From: Druceiella hillmani
Lineage: Eukaryota; Arthropoda; Insecta; Lepidoptera; Hepialidae
Assembly (NCBI GenBank): GCA_039881145.1
Contig: JAYKKI010000052.1
Location: 8,437,501-8,501,500, forward strand
Direction of reading: 5' to 3'
Length of the DNA: 64,000 nt
The notes below the pieces were generated by a model. The model had not been told where the DNA came from and searched no databases. It saw only the letters and a program-made list of their open reading frames with translations. This document shows positions 48,261-60,329 of the stretch, in pieces (within the stretch, counting starts at the first letter, position 1; every line of letters begins with the position of its first letter). The position numbers and the translations under genes were made by a program.

Positions 48261-51200
48261 CTGACTCGCGATTGTGTATTAGTAAAACGTGATTTAAACG
48301 CCAGTACAATAGAATCTATAATTTTTATAAATTTATTAGATTAGATATTAAAGATCCAACTGCCAGACCAACTAGTATATATCTCAATCGATAACCTGAA
48401 ATTCACCTATACATTCAACAGTCATTCGGTACTAAACGAGACCCATATTGAGGCAATAAGCAATTTTTAAGAGAGCAAACTTAATTTCAAACCTACCGCT
48501 CTAGTCCTCTTCATTCAATACGATGCATTCTGGTCCTACAATTCGGCTTTTTGTACACTTCGATTGGCGGCATGTTCCGTAGCTGCCCATACTCACCTAC
48601 ATCGAACAACAATCATGCAGTAAGAAGTGGTTCGGAAATAAATATGCTATAATAAAATAATAAGAAATTTTTCTAAAATTCCGACACCCATTATTAAAAA
48701 ATTATTGCGAATAAACATGCAAGCTCCACACTCAAATAATAATAGCAATCAAGCGTCGACACGCAATGTACAACGGTCGTCTTCGAGCATGTCAATATGG
48801 AGTTCAGAGACTCCTCTCGGCAGTCGCCGGCGAAAAAGCAAGCGGTATATCTATAGACACGTGAGGCGACTACGCACGGACCCCATCTCTGGTAAATGGT
48901 GGTAAGTCGATAGCCGAATTTTTATCGATTCAACAGGTACGGCAAGATGTGCACCGCTTATTAAATTTTTCTTATCTCTTTCAGGGCACATTTAGTAGCA
49001 TGTTCTAACTTTTTTTTGGTTTGCGCATTTTTTATCATATTTTCAATTTTCTTCGATTGCCGTGGGCCATGTACGTTAAGCTTAATGTCTATCCGCAATG
49101 TAGCGATTATGAAGTTCCCCAGAGTATCTATTTGGTAATAAACATACAGTTGCTGCAATGAATTATGTGAGGCGAATGACTGTATTGACTAACTGATTTA
49201 TTACTACGTTCCAAACCGACCCCAGGACTGTCAAGCTAATCGTAAACTGTTTACGCCCTTAACCGTTTACGTTATAAAAACAACTTGAAATAAGTAAAAA
49301 CACTTAAGACAATTGTAATACTTCTACGGTTTCATTGTCAACATTAATTTTACTTTTTGGGTAAATATCTCTTATCTTCGGGAGGAGACAGAGCAGTTTT
49401 GTACAGTTACTATCACTATATAGTCTAGTGACTAAAAAAAAAACAAAAATACCATAACAAAAAGTATTAACTTTTCGAACATAAACAATATAAATTTGTA
49501 AAATCAAAATTATCTTAAAAAACATTTTGATTTATGTTATTTTTTTAAGACACCCGTAGTTCAGGAACTATAGGAGACATATATTTTGATGTAAACACGT
49601 TTTATTGAAAAACAATTACGTATAAGATCTAAGCTTTTCGGAATAAAAATATCTCATATAATCTTATAGAGGGTCTATCGTTAGTGAAGAACCTTAATTT
49701 TAAAAGTTTTCATTTTAACCCCTTTTCAAATCTTTCAATTTCAAATGTCACTTTCTCTCCCGAGAGAGAGAACCTTGTGGGTATCTGGGTAAGTTAAACA
49801 GCAAGAGGCTATTCTGGCGGATAAACTCTTTTAAAATTTCTCCACACAGATGAATATATCTTGATTATTACATGTAAGAATGCGCATTCACGTTTGCACA
49901 AATAACCCCAGCCAATAACCCCAACCCAACCCAACGCCCAGTTGGGCGAAAGAAAAATGTTGACCCCTAGTTAAATTAAAAAAAATTCTGATCAGTTGCA
50001 ATTTATTAATCAGCTGATATTGGCATACTAAATTGTTTTCTTGATTGTAATTAAAATAGACGATTATTATATTCTTGGACTTTGATATACTAATGTTAGA
50101 TTTATATCTAAATAAGTGTATCAGAGTAAGATTAATAAAAACTAAGAGACTGAATAAAGTGAAATTAATTATAACTAATATACTGAAATAAAATAGTATC
50201 GGGCTTGTGGTCGGCGATTTTTAAATTTAATACACATTTTTTTAGTAAAGGGAATAATAAGTACTTAGTGTGTGATAATATGTGTGATCCTATTTCCATC
50301 CTATAAAACATCTAAATTTCAGAGACTATTGAAAAACAAATGACATACAAACTTACACAAACATAAGTTTTGTTTATTTTTTTATGTGAATAGAAGATAT
50401 TAAAAACTTAAAGATGACCACTTTTTTCTGCAAATATTGCTTTACAAAATGCGTACAACCTTGTCGACATCTTGAATGAATTTTTACTTCCAAAAATTAA
50501 CGCATCAAATTATCTTATAACTTTTTCATTTAATTGCAAGTAATTCGATATTTGTTTTAAAAATTGGTTTAATTTTGCGCAGAGTATGTTTGTAAAAAGT
50601 GACAAAACAAAAAGATTAGGAGAAAAAGATTTTCTAAACAACTTTCTACTGTTATATCAAATACTAAAGGAGGCGTCGTACATTTATACAATAAAATTAA
50701 TAAAAAATAAACGCTTCGTAAAGTTTCATCATTCACCATTTATAACTTCCAATGTGGTGAAGATATGTGAGAGCCATATAGTTTTTATATTGCGTTTGCA
50801 GTTTACTACATGGTAATAAAGCTTGACATAAATATGATGATCTTTTACAACATGAAAAATTTAGAAATCATTTTATTTTTTCAAAGAAATTTGCGTAACG
50901 TAAAAAGTATTTTGCTAAATAAAAGTGGAATAAAAGTCTATTCTGTCAGATGAAATATTCGAAAGAACATACCTCAGCTTAAACTGGATCCTCTATGTAT
51001 TTGCAATTCGTATCTTTTCTCAAGACTTTAGTTTTCCACGCAATAACTTTACTTTTCATCTTCGCTTTCATTGAAATTTTAAATTTCGGTTGCATGATGA
51101 TATGATTTAAAGACTTCAAATTTATTTAGTGTATATTTATTTTCGTAATTCATGGAGTTTTTTCGGTTGTTATGCTGTAATAAGTTAAGTCTAGTCGTTC

Positions 51201-51297
51201 GAAATTATTACGATTTATGAATCGAGTTTCGCAATATTTACGTAGAATTTATAACACTTCTTTACGTTTTTAAGATTATGTAAATATACAGGATATG

Positions 51298-51300
<3 letters not shown>
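48261..51300. other. Decayed gypsy 3' flank and AT-rich DNA
   Basis: 48261-48905 may hold remains of the gypsy integrase core. A 66-codon frame at 48705-48905 is basic and Ser-rich ('SRRRKSKRYIYRHVRRLRTD') and could be a retroelement tail or nucleocapsid-like relic. 49901-49948 has a short 'aataacccca' and 'ccaacccaac' repeat next to the palindrome 'gcccagttgggc'. The rest is plain AT-rich DNA. Confidence 0.4.

Positions 51301-51336
<36 letters not shown>
51300..51336. repeat. (TA)n microsatellite
   Basis: Pure TA run of about 36 bp. Confidence 0.95.
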
Positions 51337-51337
<1 letters not shown>

Positions 51338-51644
51338 TATACGTATATAGACATAAAAAGTGACAAATTTTAATAAATAACTGACTGGGAAACATTTTTA
51401 ATACATTCTGATATTCAAATAAAGATAGGATTAATAAATTTATTTATCACGATTGACCAGCCAGTCAACCAATTAAACTTTACATTATATTTCTAGCCAA
51501 GTTCTAAGTGTCATACCAAAACATATCTCGAACCAAGTTATAAGACCCTATAGATCTTAATTATTTTTGCAAGTTCATTATTTACTGAAATTGAATCACT
51601 GATTTATAGTGTATATAACCTAGTTTTGAATACTTTTCATAATA

Positions 51645-51722
51645 TGTGTTTGTGTGTGTGCATGCGTGCGCGCGTGCGTGCGTTCTTGCGTGTGTATTTG
51701 TGTGTTTTCATGCATGTGTTCA
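51645..51722. repeat. Degenerate (TG)n/(CG)n microsatellite
   Basis: 'tgtgtttgtgtgtgtgcatg', then 'cgtgcgcgcgtgcgtgcgt', then further imperfect TG units. CpG-rich purine-pyrimidine alternation like this is rare in the window and could favour Z-DNA. Confidence 0.85.
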
Positions 51723-51924
51723 TATATATAAAACTGACTTTATAATATAATATTAAGCTAAATTAAAAGATGCACCTTATAGTGAACTAAGATTACTATT
51801 TATTTATGAATATAGTCTGTAATAATTATATTTATAATAAGTAAAAATAAAAAATATTATAGGAAACCTTTCGGTCATTTTTTGTCTCATATAAACTAAA
51901 ACACATAGTCACAAGCAAAAATAT

Positions 51925-52195
51925 TCAACACACTTAATTGAAACTGCGTGATGTAGTATTATTTCTACTTTCTTTAATTTCTTTACCACGACCTAGGTTT
52001 CGTTGTATTACAACATCTTCAGGTGGGATATTAGCAAAGATTGATCAATCTTCAGCTTGGATATTAGCAAAGATTGAGAAATCTTTGCTAATATCCCACC
52101 TGAAGATGTTGTAATACAACGAAACCTAGATCGTGGTAAAGAAATTAAAGAAAGTAGAAATAATACTTCATCACGTAGTTTCATTTAAGTGTGAA
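51925..52195. mobile_element. Large inverted repeat, Penelope-like terminal relic
   Basis: The arms are about 113 bp (51929-52042 and 52080-52192) and near-perfect, with a handful of mismatches, around a 37-bp centre. The centre repeats 'ggatattagcaaagattga' once more in direct orientation, which suggests a tandem-inverted arrangement of one unit. Each arm holds the string 'cctgaagatgttgtaatac' followed by 'aacgaaacct', a combination typical of Penelope-like element terminal repeats, which encode hammerhead ribozymes. No RT or GIY-YIG coding was found nearby. Assignment to Penelope is inference; the inverted repeat itself is certain. Confidence 0.7.
51986..52026 (-). ncRNA. Hammerhead-ribozyme-like motif in the left arm
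   Basis: Read 5' to 3' on the minus strand: stem I 5' side 'ccac' (52026-52023); core 'ctgaaga' (52022-52016) matching CUGANGA; one extra 't'; stem II 'gttgt', loop 'aat', 'acaac' (5 bp); 'gaaa' core; stem III of 2 bp (AC with GT) around the palindromic loop 'ctag'; cleavage triplet 'gtc' (51992-51990); and stem I 3' side 'gtgg' (51989-51986). This is the minimal type-I layout with very short stem III described for Penelope-like elements. The extra U between the core and stem II and the 4-bp stem I are deviations, so activity is uncertain. The right arm has the same core, but its triplet reads 'atc' and stem III loses a pair. Confidence 0.55.
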
Positions 52196-52463
52196 TAATG
52201 TATTTATACAAAATTAACGCCAAATATATTCAATATTTAAAAATATTCAACGTAAAAACAACGTTTTCTAAAATTAAAAGTGTAATTGTCTTCATTCTCT
52301 ACGTATGTTAGGTCGGAGATATTTTTAAAATCATTATTTCTGAAAATTTAAAAGAATATGTTGTCACTATATACACAAATTGCATTTTGCATAAATTAGT
52401 ACAATGTTGCAAATTCAAACAGTTAAAAATATTTCTCTTATTTTACACCAAAAGGAATAATTA

Positions 52464-52832
52464 GACAGTTTTTACTTATTCCAATACTTACCAATATATT
52501 TTGATGAGTAAACAGTTTTTTACTTATTCCAATACTTATCAATATATTTTGATGAGTAAACAGTTTTTACTTATTCCAATACTTATCAATATATTTTGAT
52601 GAGTAAACAGTTTTTTACTTATTCCAATACTTATCAATATATTTTGATGAGTAAACAGTTTTTTAATTATTCCAATACTTATCAATACATTTTGATGAGT
52701 AAACAGTTTTTTACTTATTCCAATACTTATCAATATATTTTGATGAGTAAACAGTTTTTTACTTATTCCAATACTTATCAATATATTTTGATGAGTAAAC
52801 AGTTTTTACTTGTTCCAATACTTATCAATTTA
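52464..52832 (+). repeat. 48-bp minisatellite, about seven to eight copies
   Basis: The unit 'tgatgagtaaacagtttttt', then 'acttattccaatacttatca', then 'atatattt' is repeated with few changes; some copies lack one T of the T tract. Because 48 is divisible by 3 the array is open on both strands (52596-52922 plus, 52539-52781 minus) with 16-residue repeats 'MSKQFFTYSNTYQYIL' and 'LISIGISKKLFTHQNI'. The high identity indicates recent expansion. No evidence favours translation. Confidence 0.95.
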
Positions 52833-52839
52833 TTTTTAA

Positions 52840-54150
52840 TGGTACAAAAATGCATCTTTCTGTCTAAATATAGCGTCGTTTTTAATGCAACGTGTTTGGA
52901 AATATTTAAATGCGATCAATGACACGAAAGAACCCCTGTTATTAAGTTGTTGCGTTACATAGGTAACGGAGTTATATAGGTAAGGTATAACGGAAAGGTA
53001 CATGAATATTTTATCAAGTAATTAATTTTCTAAACGAAGAAAAGGAATTATTCTTATTCCGGAATTACGATTTTATCTAATTTGAAAAATTAAACATTTA
53101 AGAATCCAATGAAGAATTTCGATACACTTACAATGGTATTCTTTACACTTAGAATGGTCACATTAATAAATCCTAGGCAAAACATCTTTATAGTATTTTA
53201 GTGCCGTTTAAACCGTCTCTTTTCACCTTGCTGCAGTGGAAAAAACATATTCTTCATAGTACCTAATTGCTTACAACCAATTTCGTTTATCGATTAAAGT
53301 ACAATTAACTTTTACACTAAATAAACGCTGGGGGCAAAATTTCAGAATGGTTGGAGTCAACTTTAGGTCAGAGGGCTTTTATCAAATGCAAATATATAGT
53401 ATCACTTGATCCAGAGCGGGAGCTCGAGAACATTTAGTTCCTGAAATCGAATAAATCTCAAAATATAAAAAAGTAAATTAAATATAGAATGCAATAAAGC
53501 ACAGAAATTAAATCCATTAAGCCCATTTCATCATTTATCTGAACGGTCATATCAAAGGTTTTTAAATATCTAACACGATACACAAGTTTTAAGAAAACAT
53601 TTATAAAAATAATTTATATACGTAATTTTTTAAATATCAAGCAATGATCTACATAAATTAAAAATAACCCATAAACTAAGAGTGTCAATCGTTCTGAGTT
53701 TTTATGTAAAAGAATGCGTTTTCCGCTCTGTAGAAATTATTGTCATGATTTTTGACGACATTTAAGTCTGCGATTTTCCTGGATTAGTACATTATATTCA
53801 TAAAAAGAAAATACTGTGGGACACAAAGTGTATCGCATTTAATATTGATGATATAAATAGAATTTACGACTTGTGGTCAAAAATACCTTAACTTTTGTAA
53901 AAAAAATACAAGACAAGACCATTTAAATTAAAGTTTTCAGGTATTTGATTTTTAATTTTTCTCTCAAAAATAGTTTCACTTTTAATGTTGTAATAAAATA
54001 TAAGATTGTCTCTGTGTATATTCATTCAAAAATTAAAATGCAGCTATACTGTGATAGACTTCTTTGAAAAAATTCAGTTTTGCAGGCGGTGTCATCAATT
54101 GTCCGCCCGCTATTATTTTTACATAGTCGATTACTTACCATTTAAACATG
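52840..54150. other. AT-rich DNA, nothing assigned
   Basis: No coding or structured feature is supported. Confidence 0.45.
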
Positions 54151-54154
54151 TAGA

Positions 54155-54172
54155 TATACATATATGTGTGTG

Positions 54173-54216
<44 letters not shown>

Positions 54217-54218
54217 TG

Positions 54219-54284
<66 letters not shown>

Positions 54285-54292
54285 TATATATA
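54155..54292. repeat. Long (TA)n microsatellite
   Basis: TA array with 'gtgtgtgtata', 'catatatgta' and 'aaatatata' interruptions. The overlapping Y/I-repeat ORFs are artefacts. Confidence 0.95.
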
Positions 54293-54299
54293 TCACAGC

Positions 54300-55495
54300 G
54301 AAAGAAATAGAGGCACTTACTTGGCACTGATTTCTAAAATCGCTATTACGAAAATTAATTTACAAATTTCCGGAAACATTATCGTATTGAATAATTCTAA
54401 CCAAGTACTCATATTTTAAGCGTTTTTCAAATATTAGTGCATTTCTTATTTAATGAGTTTCTATCGGTGACAGTTTAATTTTTTTTAAGTTTTGTCTTTT
54501 TTAAATATAACAAAACAAATATTAAATATATTGGGGTTATCTTAAAGCAAAGTTTCACTCTATATATTACATAAAAATGTATTTATTCAAATAGTTTCCA
54601 TGCAAAACAATGATTTACCATAAATAATAGTTTTTCGAATTTAAGACCAACACCACTAGATTTTTTTAATTTTTTTATGGTAAAAGTACGTATTATTCTT
54701 TTTTTTATTAAAGTAATTTTTATGTATTCGTTTTTATATATTAATTTAAAATGAAAAAAAAAATTATTTCATGCAGTAGTAAGAATTTCGAGTATCATTG
54801 AACGAATAATTCGGTTATAAAAACATTTTCAGATTACCCGATTATGATCATCATTAAGAAAATAATATGCTTAAAGGTAGAAAACGCCACAAAAAGGATC
54901 TATTATAACTATCAATTCATGTGCACGAAAAGCAATTTCTACTACACAAAGCTAATTGCATTTCAGCGATTTTTGACAAATTCGAAGTTAATTTAATTAA
55001 AATTTTTTTTTAAATTTTTATTATAGTTATGAATATTTAGAAATATAATATTTAAATTTAAAACTACTTCAAATTTTTTTCTGAAGGCTGGCGCTAATTT
55101 TACAAGATTATTTGAAATATTACTACAATTTAAATATTAGTTATTATTATACCATGGACATAAAGATAAAGTTTAGTCTGTAAAAGGTTGTTTGATAAAT
55201 GGAATAGAACTTACCTTTTATTTGAAACAATTTTGCTTTTTTCTCTTCCAGTAAATTGTAAAATAATAGGATGGCCCACTCTCTGTAAAATCGTATCAAA
55301 CCACCATTAGCCTATGATCTGGTATATTTTTTTGAAATTGATGTATTTATTATTTCTCAATTATTTCTAAATATAGTCTAATTATTATGTATTTGATCTC
55401 AAAAATCTTTTGTTAACTCAATTTTCAAATTTCGTCTTTTCCGTTAGGTTTGAAATAGTTTATTTCACCCTTATCTTGATACTAGCTTTTCCGAT
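54300..55495. other. AT-rich DNA, nothing assigned
   Basis: Poly-A and poly-T rich. No gene or repeat was recognised. Confidence 0.45.
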
Positions 55496-55499
55496 GAAT

Positions 55500-55760
55500 T
55501 AATTATCATGTAGAGTTAAAGGAAATGTCATTAAATTATTGCAAAATTAAAGCACGCATGGACATCTTATTATAATAATTATAAAACTGTACATTGTCTT
55601 AACAGTTTATATTCAAACATCAAATTTTCTTAGACTCTTTTTCATGCAGACCAAATCTGAAGAAACCAGGAGTAAAAACTCCATCAAAAACCTTTTAGCT
55701 GTTCTTGCCTAATGGGCAAACAAATAAAATGACTCACAGTCAAACGGGTCGGTACTTAAA
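55500..55760 (+). repeat. Interspersed repeat A, copy 2
   Basis: Homologue of 6331-6700, same orientation; see that entry for the shared blocks. 'agagttaaaggaaatgtcat' against 'agagctaaatgaaatatcat' marks the left part. Confidence 0.7.
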
Positions 55761-55929
55761 AAGTAGTGCTTTTTGTTCTATTACCTTTGTTATTTTACAC
55801 AAAATAATGGTTTTCCTTAACTCCGGTTAATATATAAATGCATCAATTTTACAGTTTTATTATGTATATGATCTGAAAAATACGTAACAAACAAATATTT
55901 GTGCTGAAAACTAAACTTACTTTACACTT

Positions 55930-56640
55930 AGCTTATCACGAACACGTACGATATCAAAAAGTTTTATATCCGGAAGATGGCTGACAATGATGTCTGCCCT
56001 CATACTTCTGCCTGAATTCCTATCTGCTTGTGTAAGCATTCAAGCACTCCTTCTGCATAACTTCACACTTCGCCACTAGACATGCTCATTTGGCCAGTGC
56101 AGGTTTGGGTGAATAATTTCATTGCGTGATTTAAATTATAGAGAATGCCATCTATTGTTGAAGATAGATATTATACATTTGCATAATGATTGTGCATTGA
56201 TTTCATTAGCACTTCTTTGTTATATTAATGCAATATAAATAAACCATTAAAATATTATTAAACCTGCATATGCTTGGATGAAGTGAACTAATTGCGATGA
56301 AATTAAAATCAAATTTTTGCTTAATTAGTATTTTCTTAAATACCTATAATACACAAACGGACCAATACTACTCCTTCATAATATGTACTGGTGATAAATT
56401 ACGTGGGAACCAACATTATACAACCTAATACTAAACCTACCAAATAATAAAATTACAAATGTTAATCACAAATTTGCATTTTAAACAAACTTATGAAAAA
56501 GGGCCTCCTTTTTCATAAGATGATGATTATGTCGGATGACCATATAATCGAAATATTTTATTTTCGTAAGACAACCAACAACGATGTTTGTCCTCATGCA
56601 TTTACCCGCTATTCCGATTGCTTGGCTATATAAACACATA
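55930..56640 (+). repeat. Diverged direct repeats about 590 bp apart
   Basis: 55940-56035 and 56535-56630 correspond, for example 'acaatgatgtctgccctcat' against 'acaacgatgtttgtcctcat', then 'cctgaattcctatctgct' against 'cccgctattccgattgct'. This suggests that the DNA between repeats A and B here is itself an old tandem array. Confidence 0.6.
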
Positions 56641-57119
56641 TCCTTTTGATAAACGTATTTATATTTGACAAAATCAATGCTACGATTCCCCCTATAATGG
56701 AAAAGCCAAAGTGACAGCGGTAGTGGGCAGCGAATATAATACTTTTTAGCACTTTACTGTACAAAGTATAAATAATTCTTGTTTTGCTATTTCTCTCACT
56801 CACGCATGTACAAATAGAACGACCGAAAGTCAAACAAATTATCTATTCCCACCCCGCTAACTTCATCCCCAAATCAAAAACTACCAACGCAGTACTATGT
56901 GTACTGGTCGGTAATAGCGTCTCGAAAAAGCTCACCTTGCTACTATGCCAATACTAAATACATATTTTATAAATTTATACATACCTTTTATATAGGTCTG
57001 ATATTTTTTCTCTACCTATTACTGAATGTGATAAGTTTACTTTATAAAAAAATTATTTGAGAAAAATGTCACTCAAATTTTCCTCGTCAGTTCCTTGGCC
57101 ATTCAATCCCTTTTTACTT

Positions 57120-57450
57120 GTAATGTTTGATTGTCTTTAACGAGAAGGTGCGACAAATTGTCCGGCAACAATTCACAACACCTCGCACCATATGGAAGTC
57201 TATCATTCTCATTCATGACACTGGCTCACAAAGCAAACACAATATTATGTAAAATTGTACAAATAGATTTTTACATTTTTTTGACAGCTTAAAATTACAA
57301 ATGAACCTTCCCCTCAAACAACCTGCTGTCACTTCGCAAAGGGACGATGTCGCATATTGACAGCCTTGATGAGATTCAATTTGCGTATAGCGTGCATTAT
57401 TTCGCCCTCTAAACTGTTCTTTCATGCTAAGTCACCAGGAAATATACATT
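57120..57450 (+). repeat. Interspersed repeat B, copy 2
   Basis: Homologue of 7470-7790, same orientation. A 70-codon minus ORF at 57213-57425 corresponds in position to the 77-codon minus ORF of copy 1 and contains 'GCQYATSSLCEVTAGCLRGR', but it is not recognised. Confidence 0.65.
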
Positions 57451-57689
57451 GACACACGGTATGAAGGAATGTAATTTTTTTGTATACTTTGTATACATAT
57501 ATTTAATAAACAAAAAACTTTAGGTTGTACAGAAAGTAGCACGCCCAATTTAGCGAGGATACTTTTATCACATGAAACGAAAATAGGTTATTTTGGTCCC
57601 AGACCTTATATGCGAGTATAAAAAAGTCCAATTACGCAAACATATGTCAACTAATTTAGTAAATATCCTCGGTCGGCCAATCGATCTTT

Positions 57690-57762
<73 letters not shown>

Positions 57763-58983
57763 AATGTATGTATTGTTTGCAGACACAATATTTTGCTTCT
57801 ATGTTTACATACACAGACATTAACATTAAACAACTTTATACATATCAATATTATATTTTCTCACAATTTTTTGATGACCATTATAAAGCAGCAACACAAA
57901 ACGGTTCAAGGAAAGTGCAAGTTTGTGTTTCAATTAATAGACATATTTTTTTTAATTAAAAATTGATTTCAACTAAAGAACGTGTACCAAAAACGTGTTT
58001 ATTATTCAAACAGGTCATAGTGTGTTTTCACAAAAAATGGGGAAAACAAATCATTTGCATTACAACTGTGATATTGATTTTTTAGGAACGGTTGAGAATT
58101 TTCACATAGTTCCTTAATACTTCCTTAGCAGTTTGATTTACAAAATCACCTTCATTAATAATAAACACATTCTGTTTTAAAAATTATTTATATTTATTCG
58201 CAATACTCATATAAGTACTTAGGACCTTAATGTGGAAATAAAACGAGTGAAGACGCATCTACACTTTCACGACCAACAGTATTTTTACTTTTTGTATTAA
58301 TTTTACTATCCTTTTATTAAAACTAATAAATTTCGTCAATATATACCGTAGAAATGCGTATTGTATTTACGAGAGCAAATGAGACAAGGACATGTCTCTA
58401 CTATAAACTACTATTAAATTTGTAAACTCATTATTCACCCCTTTTAAGGAATTTTGATAATTTATTCAATACTGGTTTTTAGTTAACAGTATTTTTGTGA
58501 AATTTATGGAAAGTAGCAAATTAGGCTTATTCAGCTACCCAATTATGGTAAAAAATTCTCTGCAATAAGTCCCAGAGCGACGAATTGATGGCAAATAGTT
58601 TGCTCATAATTTTTCCTCTGTTACTTGATATGGGATTGGATAATTTTTGTATTTACGATTACAAAATTAATGCGTAACATAAAAACTTAACCAAGCACTG
58701 AATAAGCTTTTTCGGGGGTATCGATATATTTAGCAGATATCATTGGATAAGTTTATGTCTAATTTAATGGTAACCAAAAATCTGATTTTTTATTTTTAAT
58801 TACAACTGGTGGCTATTACTTTTTTGCGTGAAATTGTTCTACTAACATGTTTATTCCAATTCTGTACAGCCATAAACCTAACGATGGATTAGTTGACATA
58901 ACTAGTTCCAATATTATATGTAAATTGCAAATTGCGTAAATGAAATTTGCTCTCTTCAACTTGGTCAAGAGAGACCGTAAAAC

Positions 58984-59043
<60 letters not shown>

Positions 59044-60210
59044 CGTATGTGTGTATTGTTTGCCGACACAATATTTTGCTTCTAAGTTTACATACATAGA
59101 CATTAACATTAAACAACTTTATACATATCAATATTATATTTTCTTACAATTTTTCAATGGATATTATAAAGCAGCAATACAAAACGGTTTAAGCAAAGCG
59201 CAGTTTTATGTTTCAATTGACAGACATTTTTTTAAAATAAAAATTGATTTCAACTAAAGAACGTGTACCAAAAACTTGTTTATTATTCAAACAGGTTATA
59301 GTGTGTTCTCACAAAAAATGGGGAAAATTTTCATTTGCATTACAATTGTGACATTGATTTTTCAGAAACGGTTGAGAATTTTCACATAGCTCCTTAATAC
59401 TTCCTAATCAGTTTAATTTACAAAATTACCTTCATTAATAATAAACACATTCTGTTTTAAACATTATTTATATTTATCCCCAATACTCGTACTTAGGCCT
59501 TTGATGTGGAAATAAAACGAGTGAAGTCGCATCTACAGTTCCACGTCCGACAGTCTTTTTACTTTTTGTATTAATTTTGCTATCATTTTATTAAAACGAT
59601 AAAAATGCGTATTGTATTTACGAAAGCAAATGAGACAAGGACATGTCTCTACTATAAACTACTATTAAATTTGTAAACTCATTATTTGCCCTTTTTAAGG
59701 AATTTTGATAATTTACAATACTGGTTTTTAGTTAACGATATTTTTATAAAATGTATTAAAAGTAGCAAATTAGGCTTATTCAACTACCCAATTATGGTAA
59801 AAATTTCTCGAAAAGTGGCGAACAGTTTGTCCATAATTTTTCCTCTATTACTTCATATGGGATTGGATAATTTTTGTATTTACGATTACAAAATTAACGA
59901 AGAACATGAAAACTTAACCAAGCACTGAATAAGCTTTTTCGGAGGTATCGATATGTTTAGCAGATATCATTTGATAAGTTTAAGTCAAATTTAATGGTAA
60001 CCAAAACAACATGAATAATAGAACTGGTGGCTATTACTTTTTACCGTTAAATGGTTTTACTAACATGTTTATTCCGATTGTGTACAGCCATAAACCTAAC
60101 GATGGATTGGTGTATATAACTAGTTTCAATGTTATATATAAATTGCAAATTAGGTAAATGAAATTTGCTTTCTTCAGCTTGGTCAAAAGAGACCACCAAA
60201 CTATACGAAG

Positions 60211-60253
<43 letters not shown>

Positions 60254-60269
60254 ATATACACACAGACAC

Positions 60270-60324
<55 letters not shown>

Positions 60325-60325
60325 A
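57690..60325 (+). repeat. Tandem duplication of a 1.2-1.3-kb unit with TA arrays at the junctions
   Basis: Unit 1 runs from the TA array at 57690 to about 58984, and unit 2 from the TA/TG array at 58985 to about 60215. A third TA array (60218-60325) starts where a third unit would. Units share long blocks ('gacacaatattttgcttct', 'ttaaacaactttatacatat', 'acagccataaacctaacgat') at roughly 85-90 percent identity by eye, with indels. The offset is 1283 bp near the left end and about 1221 bp near the right. A TA array therefore belongs to the unit. Function and family are unknown. Confidence 0.9.
58985..59055. repeat. (TA)n-(TG)n microsatellite at unit junction
   Basis: 'atatgtatatata' running into a pure TA array and then 'gtgtgtgtgtgcgtatgtgtg'. 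It corresponds to the TA array 57692-57757 of unit 1, which lacks the long TG part. Confidence 0.95.
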
Positions 60326-60329
60326 AACT

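Noticed and set aside
49901..49948. Telomere-like repeat ('aataacccca', 'ccaaccc')
   Set aside because: It does not match the insect TTAGG/CCTAA unit and has only two to three irregular units.
58816..60190. Minus-strand frame shared by both 1.2-kb units ('NPSLGLWLY', 'IGINMLV')
   Set aside because: It ends at the same stop in both units, but about 12 of 50 residues differ while DNA identity is higher, which is not a purifying-selection pattern. The frame also runs into the TA array.
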